NCBI GenBank assembly: GCA_022432975.1
Contig: CM039515.1
Coordinates: 15,068,583 to 15,132,582, forward strand
Reading direction: 5' to 3'
DNA: 64,000 nucleotides
Origin: Begonia masoniana
Taxonomy: Eukaryota; Streptophyta; Magnoliopsida; Cucurbitales; Begoniaceae
The notes under the pieces were generated by a model, which saw only the letters and a list, made by a program, of their open reading frames with translations, was not told where the DNA came from and searched no databases. Numbering within the stretch: the stretch's first letter is position 1; every line of letters starts with the position of its first letter. The position numbers and the translations under genes were made by a program. Shown here piece by piece: positions 11,593-23,407 of this stretch.

Positions 11593-13895
11593 TGTCACGA
11601 CCCGTACCCGTGATAACGTTTTTTTTTTTTTTTTAAATACTTACTTTAATTGTACGTAAAGTGAAATCTAAATCGGAATTGAAATCAAAATAGAAATCGG
11701 AGTTCGCTTAATAAATCATTTAAAACAATTACTAAAAGAATAAACTTAAACAATTGAAAACAATTAGTTGATGAATAAATAATTCATTTAAAACATATAT
11801 TTTTTTTTATTAAAAGGGGATGGCGATTTCAACAGGTGAATAGTCGCCTATTGAAATCGCCAGTGGCGACTGTTCGCCACAATTGTGGCGAACAGTCGCC
11901 ACACTCTCTGGATTTTATTCCAGAGAGTGGCGTTTTTCCTTCCCCAGCAGCAATTATTCGCCACCCAGGGGCGAATAATCGGCAGGTCCTCTGGATTTCT
12001 CCAGAGGGCCGAGCCCCTTTCTCCCTCCCTTCTTCTTTTCTTCACTTCACACAATACCCTTCACATTTTTAACCCAAAACATACAAAACATAATACTTAC
12101 TCTTCATTTTTCTCATTCCTTCTTCTTCACACAAATCTTACGTACATCATTAAAACATACTTCAAACATAACATTTATTCAAACCCCCAAACCCAACACA
12201 ATTCACTTTTAAGCTTAATCAAATTTCGTAAGAACGAACCGCGTGGTTCCGTTTAAACGTTTAACAATCCTACCTGTTTTAAAAACAATCAAAAACATCA
12301 CAAAACATTTTACATTTTCTATACAATCACCAAACATCCTAAAACATATCTAAACGTATTAAAAATCCATCAAATTCATCATTATCCCAACAATACCCAA
12401 AAACTCTCAAAACACCTAACCGTGAGTCAACCCGCCCTGCCAAAACACGCTCCGCCGCCACGAGCTCCGCCACTGACCATCTATACTTGGTCATCGTAAA
12501 GAGGTTCCTCACCTTCGTTCTCGTCACCTACATCATACAATAAATCCATTAAGCCTAATGCTTAGTAAGGAGCGTACTAAACATAACTTTACATATATGC
12601 ATGACATGTATAAAACATTTTCGTTTCATTTCTTTTAAACTGTTTTCTTGCCCCGTAGTACATTCATGACTTGCCCCGTAGTACATTCGTGACTTGCCCC
12701 GTAGTACATTCATGACTTGCCCCGTAGTACATTCGCGACTTGCCCCGTAGTAACATTCATCATTCATCATTCATCATTCATTATCGTTCTTTAATCCAAC
12801 ATTTTCATAAAACATGTTCATAAATAGTTCGTATGCACTTTAGTAAAACATGATGCATGAGGTATAACATACGTAAGGAAAAACCTATCAAACGAGCACT
12901 ACTTAAATCACTAAAGCACTACCTAAAACTACCCGTCCTTTCTACCAACCCCTATTTCCACCTTTTTCATCACATCAAACATCATCAACATTGTACGACG
13001 TAGGGCCTTAGTGGCCGGAAAGCCTAACGCTCACTTACCTAGCGTTCTAAATATGCCGAGCACCATCCTTTGAGCTTGGGTTACCTAGAGCATTTAACAA
13101 CACATCATTAATATCGACTTTCAAACATCGAATCTAAACAATCGACTTCTCGAGCTAGGACAAACTCTTCCAAAAACTCTAATTCATTTCTTCTAGGCAT
13201 TTCGTCGAGCACGTGGTGCTCACCAACTTCAAAACTCCATTAATACTTTCCAAATCATTTTCAACAACCTAAACTTAACCTTAAACCTCAACCAACATCA
13301 TCAATCTACTCCAACAACCTCAATAATTACTAATACATCATTAATGAGTAATAAATAAACAACCCTAACGATTTCTAACAAAAACCCTAAGTTTCTTCAC
13401 AAACCCTAACTAAAAATAGCTTCAAAAACGAACAATATCTTGACTAAAAGGTAGAGCTTACCCTAAGAGTCGATTTGGGGAAGAAACTAGAGGAGAAACT
13501 CGCCGGAAACAGAGGAGTCGTCGGCGATTGAAGGAATGGCGATGGAGGAGAAGAAATGTCGCGAGAGAGGAGAGGGAGAGAATTTTCGTGCGTGGAGGAG
13601 AAGTGAGAAAGAGAGAGAGAGAACTTAGGTTTTAATAGAATTTAACCTCAAAATTACCTAAATACCCTTAGTCAATTTCTTAACTTAAATCGTTATTTCG
13701 CCTATCGATTTAATTTCTCCAAAATTCCCTTATTTCTCCAAATATTCTATTTTATTCCTAGGGTCCTGACAAAACTTCCCGTTGGCCATTTGGACTTAAT
13801 TTACTATTTCCACGAATTAAACGATATAGGGCTTACAAATTAAAAACCCGGCAGCTATAACTTAAAACTAGAATTCAAAGTTTCCGGGTGTTACA
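11593..13895 (-). mobile_element. Solo LTR of a long-LTR gypsy element, 2303 bp, TSD TAAAG
   Basis: Plus-strand edges are TGTCACGACCC and GGGTGTTACA, flanked on both sides by TAAAG (11588-11592 and 13896-13900), a perfect 5-bp target-site duplication. There is no primer site, polypurine tract or pol inside, so it is a solo LTR. Such TGTAACACCC ends and 2-kb length are familiar from plant Tekay/Del-type chromoviruses. Read on the minus strand it has a GA-rich, gene-like start (about 13490-13630) and splice-donor-like GT sites. A 23-bp tandem array lies at 12648-12763. Confidence 0.9.
12648..12763. repeat. 23-bp tandem array, about 5 copies, inside the solo LTR
   Basis: The unit cttgccccgtagtacattc plus four bases repeats about five times with few changes, and a short ATTCATC run follows. 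It sits about 1.1-1.25 kb from the minus-strand start of the LTR. Confidence 0.9.
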
Positions 13896-14079
13896 TAAAG
13901 TAGCAAGTGGTCCGGTTCTTCAATGCACAGCAAATTGGTTTTCTTCATTAACCCACTCCTTTGGTTCTCAAGCCAATTAAAACCAAACCAAGCCACATCT
14001 ATCCTACCAAGCATCTAGCCCTAAATGACTAACATGCATACTTATATAAAATCTTAACAAAAAGGCCAATGTTTGCCCA

Positions 14080-14351
14080 TTAAGTTTTAAAATAAAAATA
14101 CATAAAAATCAATGCTCGGGAAGACAAATTCTCATATGAGCTTCGGGTTCTCCAAACCTTGTCTCCCAAGCAATGACGTGCTTCGGGTTGCTCCGGATCT
14201 TGAGCTTCCATCTCCCACTTTACATCGGTGAGTACGTCTTCCAATTCGGTATAATAAATGTCACCTGCAAAAGAGAAAAGTGTGTAAGTACATAAATTAG
14301 ATAAAGCATGTGAATGTACTTGTGATCGTGTGATGGGCCTACGGGGCACAA
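14080..14351 (-). pseudogene. Gypsy pol C-terminal tail (third copy), cut by a foldback element
   Basis: Encodes the last part of a gypsy pol (PRRPITRSQVHSHAL.., acidic tail) parallel to the TRSQ tail of element A at 400-620, but diverged. It stands directly upstream, on the minus strand, of the B LTR, so it probably is the 3' end of a B-family element. The coding sequence stops at about 14351, where the inverted-repeat element begins. Confidence 0.75.
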
Positions 14352-15294
14352 CATTAAAGCAACTCCCCACGAGGGGTCGACGGATTGCCTTTTTTTCCTT
14401 TGATTTTACTTTTTTTTTCATTCATTAATAAGTTGTTTACCCTTAATTTAATTTAATTATTAATTAATTTTATTATTATTTTTTTAATTTTATTTTTTAT
14501 ATTACATAAATTAAAAGAAATAAGAAGAAATAAATTAACATTATTTGAAAATAATTACAACAGCCACTTGCATCATAATTTATAACGGTCAATTATTGGA
14601 TTCTCAACTACCATCACACAGCTGTGAGAATCGATAAAACTCTTTATTTCATAGATTTGCTCGTCTTCCATCCGCGGCGTATGCAGTCGTCATGCCCAAC
14701 CTTCTACGCATTTAGCCGTCAGTCGTCATTTGTCGCATTGATGGAATTTGATGCCATAACCATTTTGCAACGAATATTCACTTATTTCGTCTTTAATTTC
14801 CTGCATACAGCTATATTTTTTTCCCAAATAAAAACTCATTTGAGAAGCGTTAGAGAGATCGGGAAAAAAAGAGAAGAGTGAGAAGTAGTATGAGAAAATG
14901 AGGGGAGAGGGTCTTTAAATAGGCCTGGCAAATGGCAACCCGTTCTAATAGAACGGGTTGCCGTTCTCAGCAGTTCAGCTCGTGATCTAGCCAATAATTT
15001 ATCACGGGTTTGACAGAGGACGGTTTGCCGCATCAGGAGAAAGGCAAACATTCTCCGTCACGGGCACTTGTGAGGTGAAGACCCCGCGTACACGTGCGCC
15101 TCACGTTCACGGGGGATCTTCACCCTCTGAAATGCCCCCTCAGGGAGAACGGATTGCCGCATGCGGAGAACGGCAACCTGTTCCCCCGAGAGAGCATTTC
15201 AGAGGGTGAAGACCCCCCCGCTTCCACGTGCGCCTCACGTTCGCGGGAGAACGGGTTGCCATTCTCCGCACGCGGCAACCCGTTCTATTTATCT

Positions 15295-15301
<7 letters not shown>

Positions 15302-15364
<63 letters not shown>
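15302..15364. repeat. Poly(A) run, 63 bases
   Basis: An uninterrupted A tract directly adjoining the long hairpin. A T-rich run follows the hairpin at 15596-15613, so the two tracts can pair. Exact length is likely to be sequencing-dependent. Confidence 0.95.
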
Positions 15365-15366
<2 letters not shown>

Positions 15367-15595
15367 TAGTATATACCTTATTATCAAGAGCGGCGGCATT
15401 GCGCTTCACGTACTGATATAACCCATGGCGCACCGCAATCCTTGCAAGTTTCTCGGTGTTGATATTAGCACCTCACTACGCTTAGAGCTGCTAATATCAG
15501 TACCGAGAAACTTGCAAAGGTCGCGGTGCGCCATGAGTTATATCAGTACATGAAACGCAATGCCGCCGCTTTTGATGATAGGGTATATACTGAGG
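15365..15595. repeat. Near-perfect hairpin: 106/107-base arms, 18-base loop
   Basis: 15365-15470 is the inverted complement of 15489-15595 with about 12 differences. Every difference I find is a transition (C/T or G/A). The loop is 15471-15488. RNA from either strand would form one long duplex with some G-U pairs. No ORF of interest crosses it. Confidence 0.93.
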
Positions 15596-16159
15596 TTTTT
15601 TTTTTCTTTTTTATAGTAATTAAATACTGTATTTTATTGCCATTGGCCTGGGCGCGGTCAATTTATTAGGAAAACAACTTATTAATGAATGGGAAAAAAA
15701 GTAATATCAAAGGTAAAAAAGACAACCCGTCGACCCCCCGCGGGGAGTCGCCTTAACGAATAACGGTTTGTGCTAGTACCTGAAAATTCTCGAAAGCAAG
15801 ATAATATTTGAGAAGCGTTAGAGAGATCGAGAAGAAAAGAGAAGAGTGGGAGGTGGTATGAGAAAAAGAGAGGAGAGGGCCTTAAATAGGCCTGGAAAAC
15901 GGTAACCCGTTCTCATAGAACGTGTTACCGTTCTCAACAGTTCAACCCGTGATCCAGCCAATAATTTATCACGGGTTTGACAGAAGACGGTTTGCCACAT
16001 TAGGAGAACGGATTGTCATCCTCAACAGTTCAACCCGTGATCCAGCAAATAATTGATCACGAGTTTGACGGAGGACGGGTTGCCGCATCAAGAGAACGAC
16101 AAACTGTTCTCCGTCATGGGTACTTGTGAGGTGAAAAACCCCCGCGTGCATGTGCGCCT

Positions 16160-16290
16160 CACGTTCGCAGGGGGTCTTCACCCTCTGAAATGCCCCCTTG
16201 GAGAGAACGGGTTGCCACGTGTAGAGAACGGCAGCTCGTTTTCCCGAGGGGGCATTTCAGAGGGTGAAGACCCCACACGAACGTGAGGCG
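16160..16290. repeat. Stem of about 35-40 bp around a 50-base loop
   Basis: The arm with GGGGGTCTTCACCCTCTGAA (about 16172) pairs with the inverse block ending near 16275; the flanking ACGTTCG bases also pair. The same fold, somewhat weaker, occurs at about 15113-15215 in the first repeat unit. Confidence 0.85.
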
Positions 16291-16312
16291 CACGTGCCCG
16301 CGTGAGTCCAAA

Positions 16313-16963
16313 AAATAGATTTTACCCTTCAATTTTTAAAATAAATCAAAAAAATTTTTAATTGTTATTTTTTCACGTTAATCATCTTTCGACATAGGTC
16401 CTGAATATAGTCCTAACTTACAGCAATGAATGAAGAGCCACTTTCGTACAACCAATTGCACTAAATTCTTTCAATCTTGATGTAGTTCCACTCCTTGTGG
16501 AATAGAAAGTTATCCATTTTCGTCAACGATGCTCTTTTCAGTCAGCGGACCAATGACCGACCCCCCTAAATACGGGCAGTCTGAAGATTGAGCCCGCCAG
16601 TCTTGGATCTCTGGTTCAGGCTGTTATTTTTCTTACTTCATCTATCCCAACTGATAACTAACACAGGAATCGAAGTGGCAACCCAATTTCAATCAATCTT
16701 ATTCACACATTCGGAATCGACATACCAAATCTTTAATCAAACTCATAGACAAATGCAGTCGAAACGGTCAGCGGTCGTAAAACGCAAAGTTAAAAATGAC
16801 CCGTGAAATTGAGAGGAAATGCATGCTTAAAGCATGATGCTTTAGTTTCTTAGTAAATCAGCAGTCAATCACAACTAAGATTGAAAAATATGAGAGAGAA
16901 ATACAACATGCAGTAAAAATGCATTAAGTTATCGGCATTGAAAGCTTGAAAGTTATACAAGTC
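16313..16963. other. 3' flank of the glutamyl-tRNA synthetase gene
   Basis: Unique-looking AT-rich sequence between the foldback block and the synthetase stop codon. It probably contains that gene's 3' UTR (minus strand). I see no supported second gene; the open frame at 16588-16806 has no recognisable features. Confidence 0.5.
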
Positions 16964-19900
16964 TTACCCTGCTTTTTGATCTGTCTTCAAACAAGTCTGT
17001 TGCCTGCCATCTGGGATTGCAAATAGAACAATAGGCTTCGAGTTTCTAATGTATGGAACGTCACATCTGAAATATCCCTTCCTCTCCAGCTGAAGTATTT
17101 CTCCACGCTTGAGATTCCGCATGTTTGAATCCCCAATTGCCAGAGTCTCCATTTTAGTGCATGGATTAAGCACATCAAGAAAATCTTCTCCCTCTTCTAT
17201 CTGGAATCAAAATTACAAATACTAGCTTAACCTTTTTCACAACAATTTTAGCACCTTGGTCCCGGGACATGAGCAGCCTTATTTATCGATTGGTCCAGCA
17301 CCAAAACCCAAACTCGAGCATACGATTAGAGTCGAGCCAAAATCTCCCTTCCCAAGAGTTTTGGGCCGACTCAAAACCAAAAATGGAGCATGGGCTGGCA
17401 GGGCGGATTTACAACCCCAACATTACCATGACCTTTTCTAAATAACATGTTCTTAGTAATAATGAAAGGTAATACATTCATGATTTGGTAATAGTGACAC
17501 AATAAATTATTGTATACACAATATTAATGCATTTTATTTTATATGCGTTTCAAAAAACTATTAGAAGTTATGAAATAAGTCAAAGCATATATTTTCTTAG
17601 CATAACACACTCGAGTGGTAGAAGAAAATCTAGTTTTTCTTTTTTGCAGGTACATTTAGTATACTTAAACACCTCATACATTGATATATCTTACTTGCCG
17701 ATCGAAAAAATAAGTTGATTGATGACACACACTTTCAACTAATAATATAAAACGAGCATACCTTCTTCTTTGTGATGAGATAATCAAAAGCCACCAGAGA
17801 GAGGTTAACTAGTTCATTTGTATCAGGCAGCCAAGTAAGCTTCAACTTCGTTGTCTTGACCGATCCTTCAAGATGCAAAACTCCACTCAACTGAATGACA
17901 TTTCCAATCTCATCCTTGGAAATTTCCTTAATTATGGCATTTCCCCAATCCATTAATGTAATCTCCTCATCTATTGAAATGCACTGTGCATCAACCTGAT
18001 CAATCCATATCCTCTTTGTGTATGTTGTTGTTTTTTCGCCAGCCCCTTCACACTTTTTATGTTTTGGAATGATCCGAGAGAATGGCTCCTCAGGACCATT
18101 AGTTAGGACTAAGATTACTCGGCTTTCTTCAGTGACTGCTGTATATCTAGGACAAACAGGATCAATAATTTTCTTATTTATGGTCCAAAGTTTGTCCCAT
18201 TCCATAAGGTTAAGATTTTTTGAGGCCCCCTAAAGCAAAAAAAGAAAATTGGATAATTTGTAGTCGTCTAAGGAATTGGAAGCAAAGAGTAATACTTTCG
18301 AAATGTTAGAAGAATAGCAGTGAATGTTAGAGCTTTAAGCATATGTGTATGCTTTTTAAGCTTGTAACTCTTATTTACTTCCACCCTGCCACTCTTAATT
18401 TTTTTGACAGAAAATTTCGCAGGGAACAACATGAACAACTGAATCAAAGTGAAATGACAAAATGCACAGCAAGTATTGTAATGAGATGTACCTGTTCAAG
18501 AATAAATTGTATCAATGATTGAATTTTCAAACCTCTGCGAACTATTCCTTGCACAGTGGGAAAACGAGGATCATCCCATCCATCAACTTTCCCATTCTGA
18601 ACGAACCATAAAAGTTTTCGTTTGCTCAGAAGTGTGTATACCATGTTCATCCGACTAAACTCATAAATGATAACTTTTCTTAAACCCATATCTCCCTGAA
18701 TCCGATAATATTGTGCATTACGATCATGGTATTCACTAGATCGAAGTGCATGTGTAATACCTTCTACCGAATCAACAAATGGGCAAGCAAAATCATATGT
18801 TGGGTATATTTTATATTTAGATCCAATCCGATGGTGGGGAATAGGATTGCACCGATAATAAACAGGATCTCGAAGAGATTTATTTGGATCTTGCATGTCT
18901 AGCTTACCACGAACACAGCATTGAAAACCTCGTTCAGTTCCTGAAATCATCTCCTTCCATAATTCCAGACTCTTCTCAGGATTATTATCTCTACACTTCG
19001 ATTCAATGCCATCCATTCTTTCTTTCTGCATTTGCTCACGCGGAGTATCATCTACATATGCTTTACTCTGACGAATTAGATTCTCAGTCATTTCCATCAA
19101 CTGGGGGAAGTAATCTGAAGTATACGTGATAGTTTCGTATTTAACACCTAAAGTCTCAATGTCTTTGAGAATATTTTCCACAAACTCATTGTTTTCTTTT
19201 GCTGGATTAGTATCATCAAAACGGATGATAAGTTGACCCTGGTACCGTTGAGCAAAGTACTGGTTCAATAAAGCAGCTTTTGAGTGCCCAATATGAAGAT
19301 AACCACTAGGCTCTGGAGCAAATCGCACCCGCACTTTCCCAAACTCAGCATTTGGAAGATCAACTTCAACTGAAGAGGTATTTCCGGCTTTACCCTTGTC
19401 AGATGTAGACACACTCACACTCTTCCCCTGCTGGTTGAGAGCTTGTTGCTCTTTCATTCTACCAGCTGCCAACTTCGCCGAGCCCCTCTTCCATACATAT
19501 GCCGTCAAAACCTCATTCAAGACATCATTGTATTCCAATAATATAGAATTGAACCATCTTTGAAGATTTTGGTACTTCTTTGACTTTTTTAAGTTTTCCC
19601 AACGCTGCCAATTACCTACAGAGAACATAAATAAAATGCATCTAAGGACACAAAGAATACCGATGCATCCACAAACAACTTTACCCAATAAAATTACCTG
19701 CAAGACAAGACCAGATTTCTATATCTGCGAGGGACAAAGAATGGCCCACAAAAACTGTATGTTTCTCTAAATATTCATCAACATAAAGGCATGCATTCTC
19801 AAATGTCGAACTTGATAAAAGGATCTGAGAATACTCCATCCACTCCTCAATCTAATAGTGAAAGTTATAAAAAATAAATCATCATCATCATGCTTTAGCA

Positions 19901-20529
19901 GACAAAATTAAGTCATATATCACCTTTTTTCCTCATCTCTTCTGTACAATAAGAATAAATTTAATTAACCTGTCCAGATTCAAATGCATCTTTCCCATAT
20001 AAATTAGCAATGCCAGCAACTCTACCAATATAACGTAGGAGTATACTTTTCCCTTGCAATTTAAGCCTACAAAACAAGTGGCTAGAGTTAGAGATGGATA
20101 GCAAACAATTTTCCCTCAGATGTTTCAAAAAGTCGAACTACATAGAATATGGAAAAATATCACTAAAAGAAGTTCTAAAATGCAAAATAAAAAGGTGAAA
20201 ATATTTACAAATGAGAGATGGAAAATCATTAAGCATAGCCGTACACTAAATGTTGTTGATTGTTAATGGCATCCAGCAATCAAGTTTCGACTTGATTAAC
20301 ATCAGAGAAAAATGGGAGGGAAGATATAATCCCTAACGTAAAAGGAAGGATGAGAAAGAAAATAAAATTATATTTACCCATTGTGAAAGAGTAGTATGGG
20401 AGCAGAACCAGAGCTTAGACTGGAATCGATGGGTAAAGCAATACAAGCAAGCTTTGCTGCCACAATGACAGATAGAGGTGGGTTATCGGCAGGAAATGAC
20501 AAGAGCTCAACATCAAAATCCTTCAACAT
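16964..20529 (-). CDS. Glutamate--tRNA ligase, cytosolic (eukaryotic/archaeal type)
   Basis: Class I aminoacyl-tRNA synthetase that charges tRNA-Glu with glutamate in the cytosol. Six coding exons on the minus strand with GT-AG borders: 20529-20378, 20066-19970, 19851-19698, 19615-18492, 18229-17762 and 17200-16964. They total 2232 nt (743 aa plus stop) and all phases agree. Residues 1 to about 175 are a GST-like interaction domain, followed by a Lys/Ser linker. The catalytic Rossmann fold has HIGH at 242-245 and an LLSKRK loop (KMSKS equivalent) near 463-468. The C-terminal third is the beta-barrel anticodon-binding domain (GASKNLNLMEWDKLW to DVPYIRNSKPIVLF). The start ATG at 20529 lies three bases after an AG acceptor, so an upstream 5'-UTR intron is likely. 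Length and order match plant cytosolic enzymes, not the organellar type. Confidence 0.95.
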
Positions 20530-21353
20530 ATTCTACATAAATGACAAACAAAAGTTAAGATTTAAAACTAAATCATACATAAAAGCACTAGGATTAAATG
20601 ACAAGAAGCACCAGAAATTATCAAAGAAGGGCTATCTGCATCCTCACATCCAGTTATCATACATGATGCCAAATACATAAAATCATAATATTCAACAGAA
20701 AAAGCTCTTTTCTTCTCAATTTTGATTTTCAGAAATGTGACCTGAAAATTTTCAGAACTATAAATTAAACACTGTTTGAAGTAAACTAATTAACTTGCAA
20801 AGCACACTATGCAAACTAAACTAACGCGTCCCTTGTCCACCATGTAAATAATAAAATTATCAGCCACATTAAATATTTTTCAAGAATGCTTGAATTCGAA
20901 TAAATTTCAATAAACAATTTCCTTTTTGCGTCATTTTAACCTGCTAACATCATATTTGTTTCAGTTTTCTTGAAAATTTGCAGGCACTTCCAGATGCTTA
21001 TTTCCATCTAATTATATTCAAATGAACCACTAATGCTAATCAGTAATGATGGAAAGATTGCAAGAGGAATTATAAAGTAGTCAATCACTCAAACACAATT
21101 ATACAATTTTTTCTTGTTTTTGTGCATATTACCCTTTTAGGATGAGTCGAATTTAAGACATATCACTCAAAGGAAAATGAAAAAACGAAACTTCTATCAA
21201 AGGGAAGAGAGGGTAAAACCAATACAAAAACTGCCAAAGGGAGTCGTTATTCTGCGCTGAGTTGTGCTGAAAGAGGCCAAAAAACTCCAGCCGTAAAGAT
21301 GTACAAGAAATAAGAAGCTGAAGAAGATAGCAATGGCTATGCAATGGTGGAGG

Positions 21354-21399
<46 letters not shown>

Positions 21400-22097
21400 C
21401 TAGGGCAAGCAAAAGGTGAAAAAAAGATTATTAGCCTATGTTACACTCAACGGTCTGGTTCAGGAACGTCATTGAAAACCGAACCCAAATCATACATTAG
21501 CGTGACACAATAAACGTTAACGTATTATATTACTTAGTTTATCAATCTAATGTATTTATATAAAATAAGCTATTATTGAATAATTGACTGCAAAGATTAA
21601 AACGTTAATGACATTTTTCTTATTCGATACAATCTTTTTTTAATTGATATTAACATATTTTGTAAATATTAAAAAAAAATATTTGACTAAAAAATGTATC
21701 AGTCTATCATTACTCTCTCTATCCTCTCTGTTAAGCACGTATAAAAATAAAGTTATCAATCCATTATCTTGCGATTTCGAATTCTATTAAGAAATTATCA
21801 GAATTCAAAATCATGTTAGAAATCACTAAAAATATTAGAAATCGAATTAAAAAACATTTAATCAAATAAAAAACTTGAAAGATAGCGTGAATTTGACATA
21901 TAAATAGACAATGATGTCTAAATTGCTGATATTTAAAAGATGAAAGTTTGATTTGTAAATAAAATTGTCTGATGTTCAATTTGTAAATGATATCAAACGT
22001 TATGTTCTAAATTGCACGTTATCTTAATATTTTTTATTGAATTTGTTGAAGGGAATTGACCATCTACATATAATATTGAAAGTAAGCAATTTCTCAT
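20530..22097. promoter_or_regulatory. Likely 5' UTR/intron and divergent promoter region
   Basis: Lies between the synthetase (minus) and the MULE-derived gene (plus). 20530 to about 21430 probably holds the synthetase 5'-UTR intron and first exon; the CT-rich minus-strand leader around the AG repeat at 21359-21398 fits a plant 5' UTR. From 21430 to 22097 the sequence is AT-rich and unremarkable. Exact transcription starts cannot be read from the sequence. Confidence 0.5.
21359..21398. repeat. (AG)n microsatellite, about 20 copies
   Basis: Pure GA dinucleotide run, CT-rich on the strand of the synthetase transcript and probably in or near its 5' UTR. Confidence 0.95.
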
Positions 22098-23407
22098 TTG
22101 AAAAGACCGAACCGGTCGATAAAACTGGTCCCGGTTCGTTCTGTTAAGATTTTCGAGGCTTTCCATGTTTATTTTCTCTTATATTTCCTCTTCCTGGTCT
22201 CTTCGCCACGCCATAGCTTACGAACCTCGCTCTCTCCTCTCGCTCCTCCTCCACCTCTTCATTGCTTTCCCCCTCTTCTTCCTTTTCTCTTCTTCACTTC
22301 TGCTACTAGAGACTGCATGTACCTATTCTCTCTCTCTCCTTCTTTCAATTTTCTCGTATTGTCTTTTTATTTTAGAGATTTCAGGGTTGGAATTCTGATT
22401 AGATGTATTAATCCTTTTAGGTTTCGTTGTTATTGTTCTCTAGCTCATTCTGAGAGGGTTTTACGCCTAGTTTGTGCATACATTCCATTCTTGATCACAT
22501 TCTTGAGCTGAACCGGGTTGCCTTCTTGGAGACCGAGAAGGTGAGAGGGTTTTGATTTTTTTCATTTTCTTAACATGCCTTTTTGTATGCGTTTTCAAAG
22601 TTTATTCGCAAATTTCAAAAATTGAGTGTAAGTGTTTCTGGAAGAATCAATGGGTGGGTGTAAGGACGCAAGAGAATCGAACCAGTTCATCTTGTCTATG
22701 AATTTATTCTTTGCTGCCAGATGAAAATTTTGATGGTTATTCATGGTTTGGAATTTCTATAATTTCAACCTATCAAAACCAAATTATAACTGAAAATGGG
22801 TCTTGGTGGGCAGCCGGTCATCCTTTTGTTGTAATCAATTCAAGCATAATTAACTGTTATTATTCTTATTCCTTTATGTAAAGTTGACTTTGAAGACCAT
22901 TAGTGATTTTTAGCTCTCTCTCACACTAATGTGGAAGTTATCAAAATACACACGTTAAGGAAAACCCATTTTCTCAAAAATTAGTCCCTCAACCATCTCG
23001 ACTTAATTTATTTGTAGCAAACCCATCAACACTTGTTGGGACAAAGTTTCATTTTCACTTCACTATGTTTTCATTTCTGCTCCACTAGGCACTACTATGT
23101 CTGTATTTTATTTAGAAGGAAAACAAACAGACAATTTTCAAGTCATCAGCTGAAGAAAAAATTATTATCACGAGGGAAATTATATCTTTAGTGCTCTCTT
23201 ATTTTGTATTTTTATTATTTCTCCAACTAGTGAAAAAGGGTCCAAAGAGGTGCTTCATATCTGTCTTGGGTCTTAAACTACAATCTAGTTGTCATGCATC
23301 AACTTTGATATTCATAGATTACTCAACTTTCATGAAGTAACTTGAACTGTGAACTTGGCGAATGTCAAGTTTGACAACATTTTTTGATACATCTTTTTTT
23401 TCCCAGG
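22098..23407 (+). other. Probable 5' UTR and leader intron of the MULE-derived gene
   Basis: 22160-22540 is pyrimidine-rich and leader-like. A donor (GAGAAG|GTGAGA) at 22541 and a strong acceptor (TTTTTTTTCCCAG) ending at 23406 would define an 865-bp intron ending one base before the ATG at 23408. The open frame at 22098-22511 is low-complexity Leu/Ser/Phe and is not supported as protein. Confidence 0.55.

Larger units (their letters stand above)
10738..14034 (-). repeat. 5' LTR of element B, split by a nested solo LTR
   Basis: The plus-strand left edge at 10738 is fixed by the primer site. The right edge is uncertain: 14034 is a guess based on TGTT..AACA symmetry, and an edge near 13935 is also possible. 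The LTR is interrupted at 11592/13896 by a 2.3-kb insertion. Without it the LTR would be roughly 1 kb. Flanking open frames (10905-11093, 11373-11636) have no recognisable product. Confidence 0.55.
14352..15762. mobile_element. Candidate non-autonomous DNA transposon with about 85-bp inverted ends
   Basis: 14352-14437 is the near inverted complement of about 15672-15762. Both carry GACTCCCC/GGGGTCGACGG-like ends with a CCCC..GGGG palindrome and the ACTTATTAATGAAT block. The edges are flanked by TTAA or TAA, so a 3- or 4-bp target duplication is possible but not proven. No transposase is present. The interior holds one copy of a 0.46-kb repeat, a 63-A run and a near-perfect 106-bp-arm hairpin. 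Superfamily not assigned. Confidence 0.55.
14837..16312. repeat. Direct repeat pair 14837-15300 / 15809-16312 with TATA-like box and hairpins
   Basis: Two related units both open with a GAGAAGCGTTAGAGAGATCG block, then a TTTAAATAGGCCTGG box at about 14916 and 15880, then many inverted GGCAACCCGTT/AACGGGTTGCC motifs. The second unit also has an internal duplication (about 15930-16090). The second unit lies outside the inverted-end element at 14352-15762. The layout suggests promoter plus structured leader, but nothing coding follows in either direction. Confidence 0.7.

Noticed and set aside
12648..12763. Possible CRISPR-like array
   Set aside because: Units are contiguous without unique spacers and lie in a plant LTR; it is a minisatellite.
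15161..15421. Poly-lysine 'proteins'
   Set aside because: Produced by translating a 63-A run next to a hairpin.
14837..16312. Endogenous pararetrovirus promoter and leader
   Set aside because: TATA-like box plus hairpins is suggestive, but there is no primer site, no viral coding sequence and the inverted ends point to a DNA element.
22098..22511. 137-aa plus-strand frame rich in Ser/Leu/Phe
   Set aside because: Pyrimidine-rich 5' leader of the downstream gene; no domain and probably spliced.
23384..23407. Eight extra N-terminal residues of the MULE-derived protein
   Set aside because: They depend on a TTG start and cross a strong intron acceptor at 23405-23406; ATG at 23408 fits the family start.
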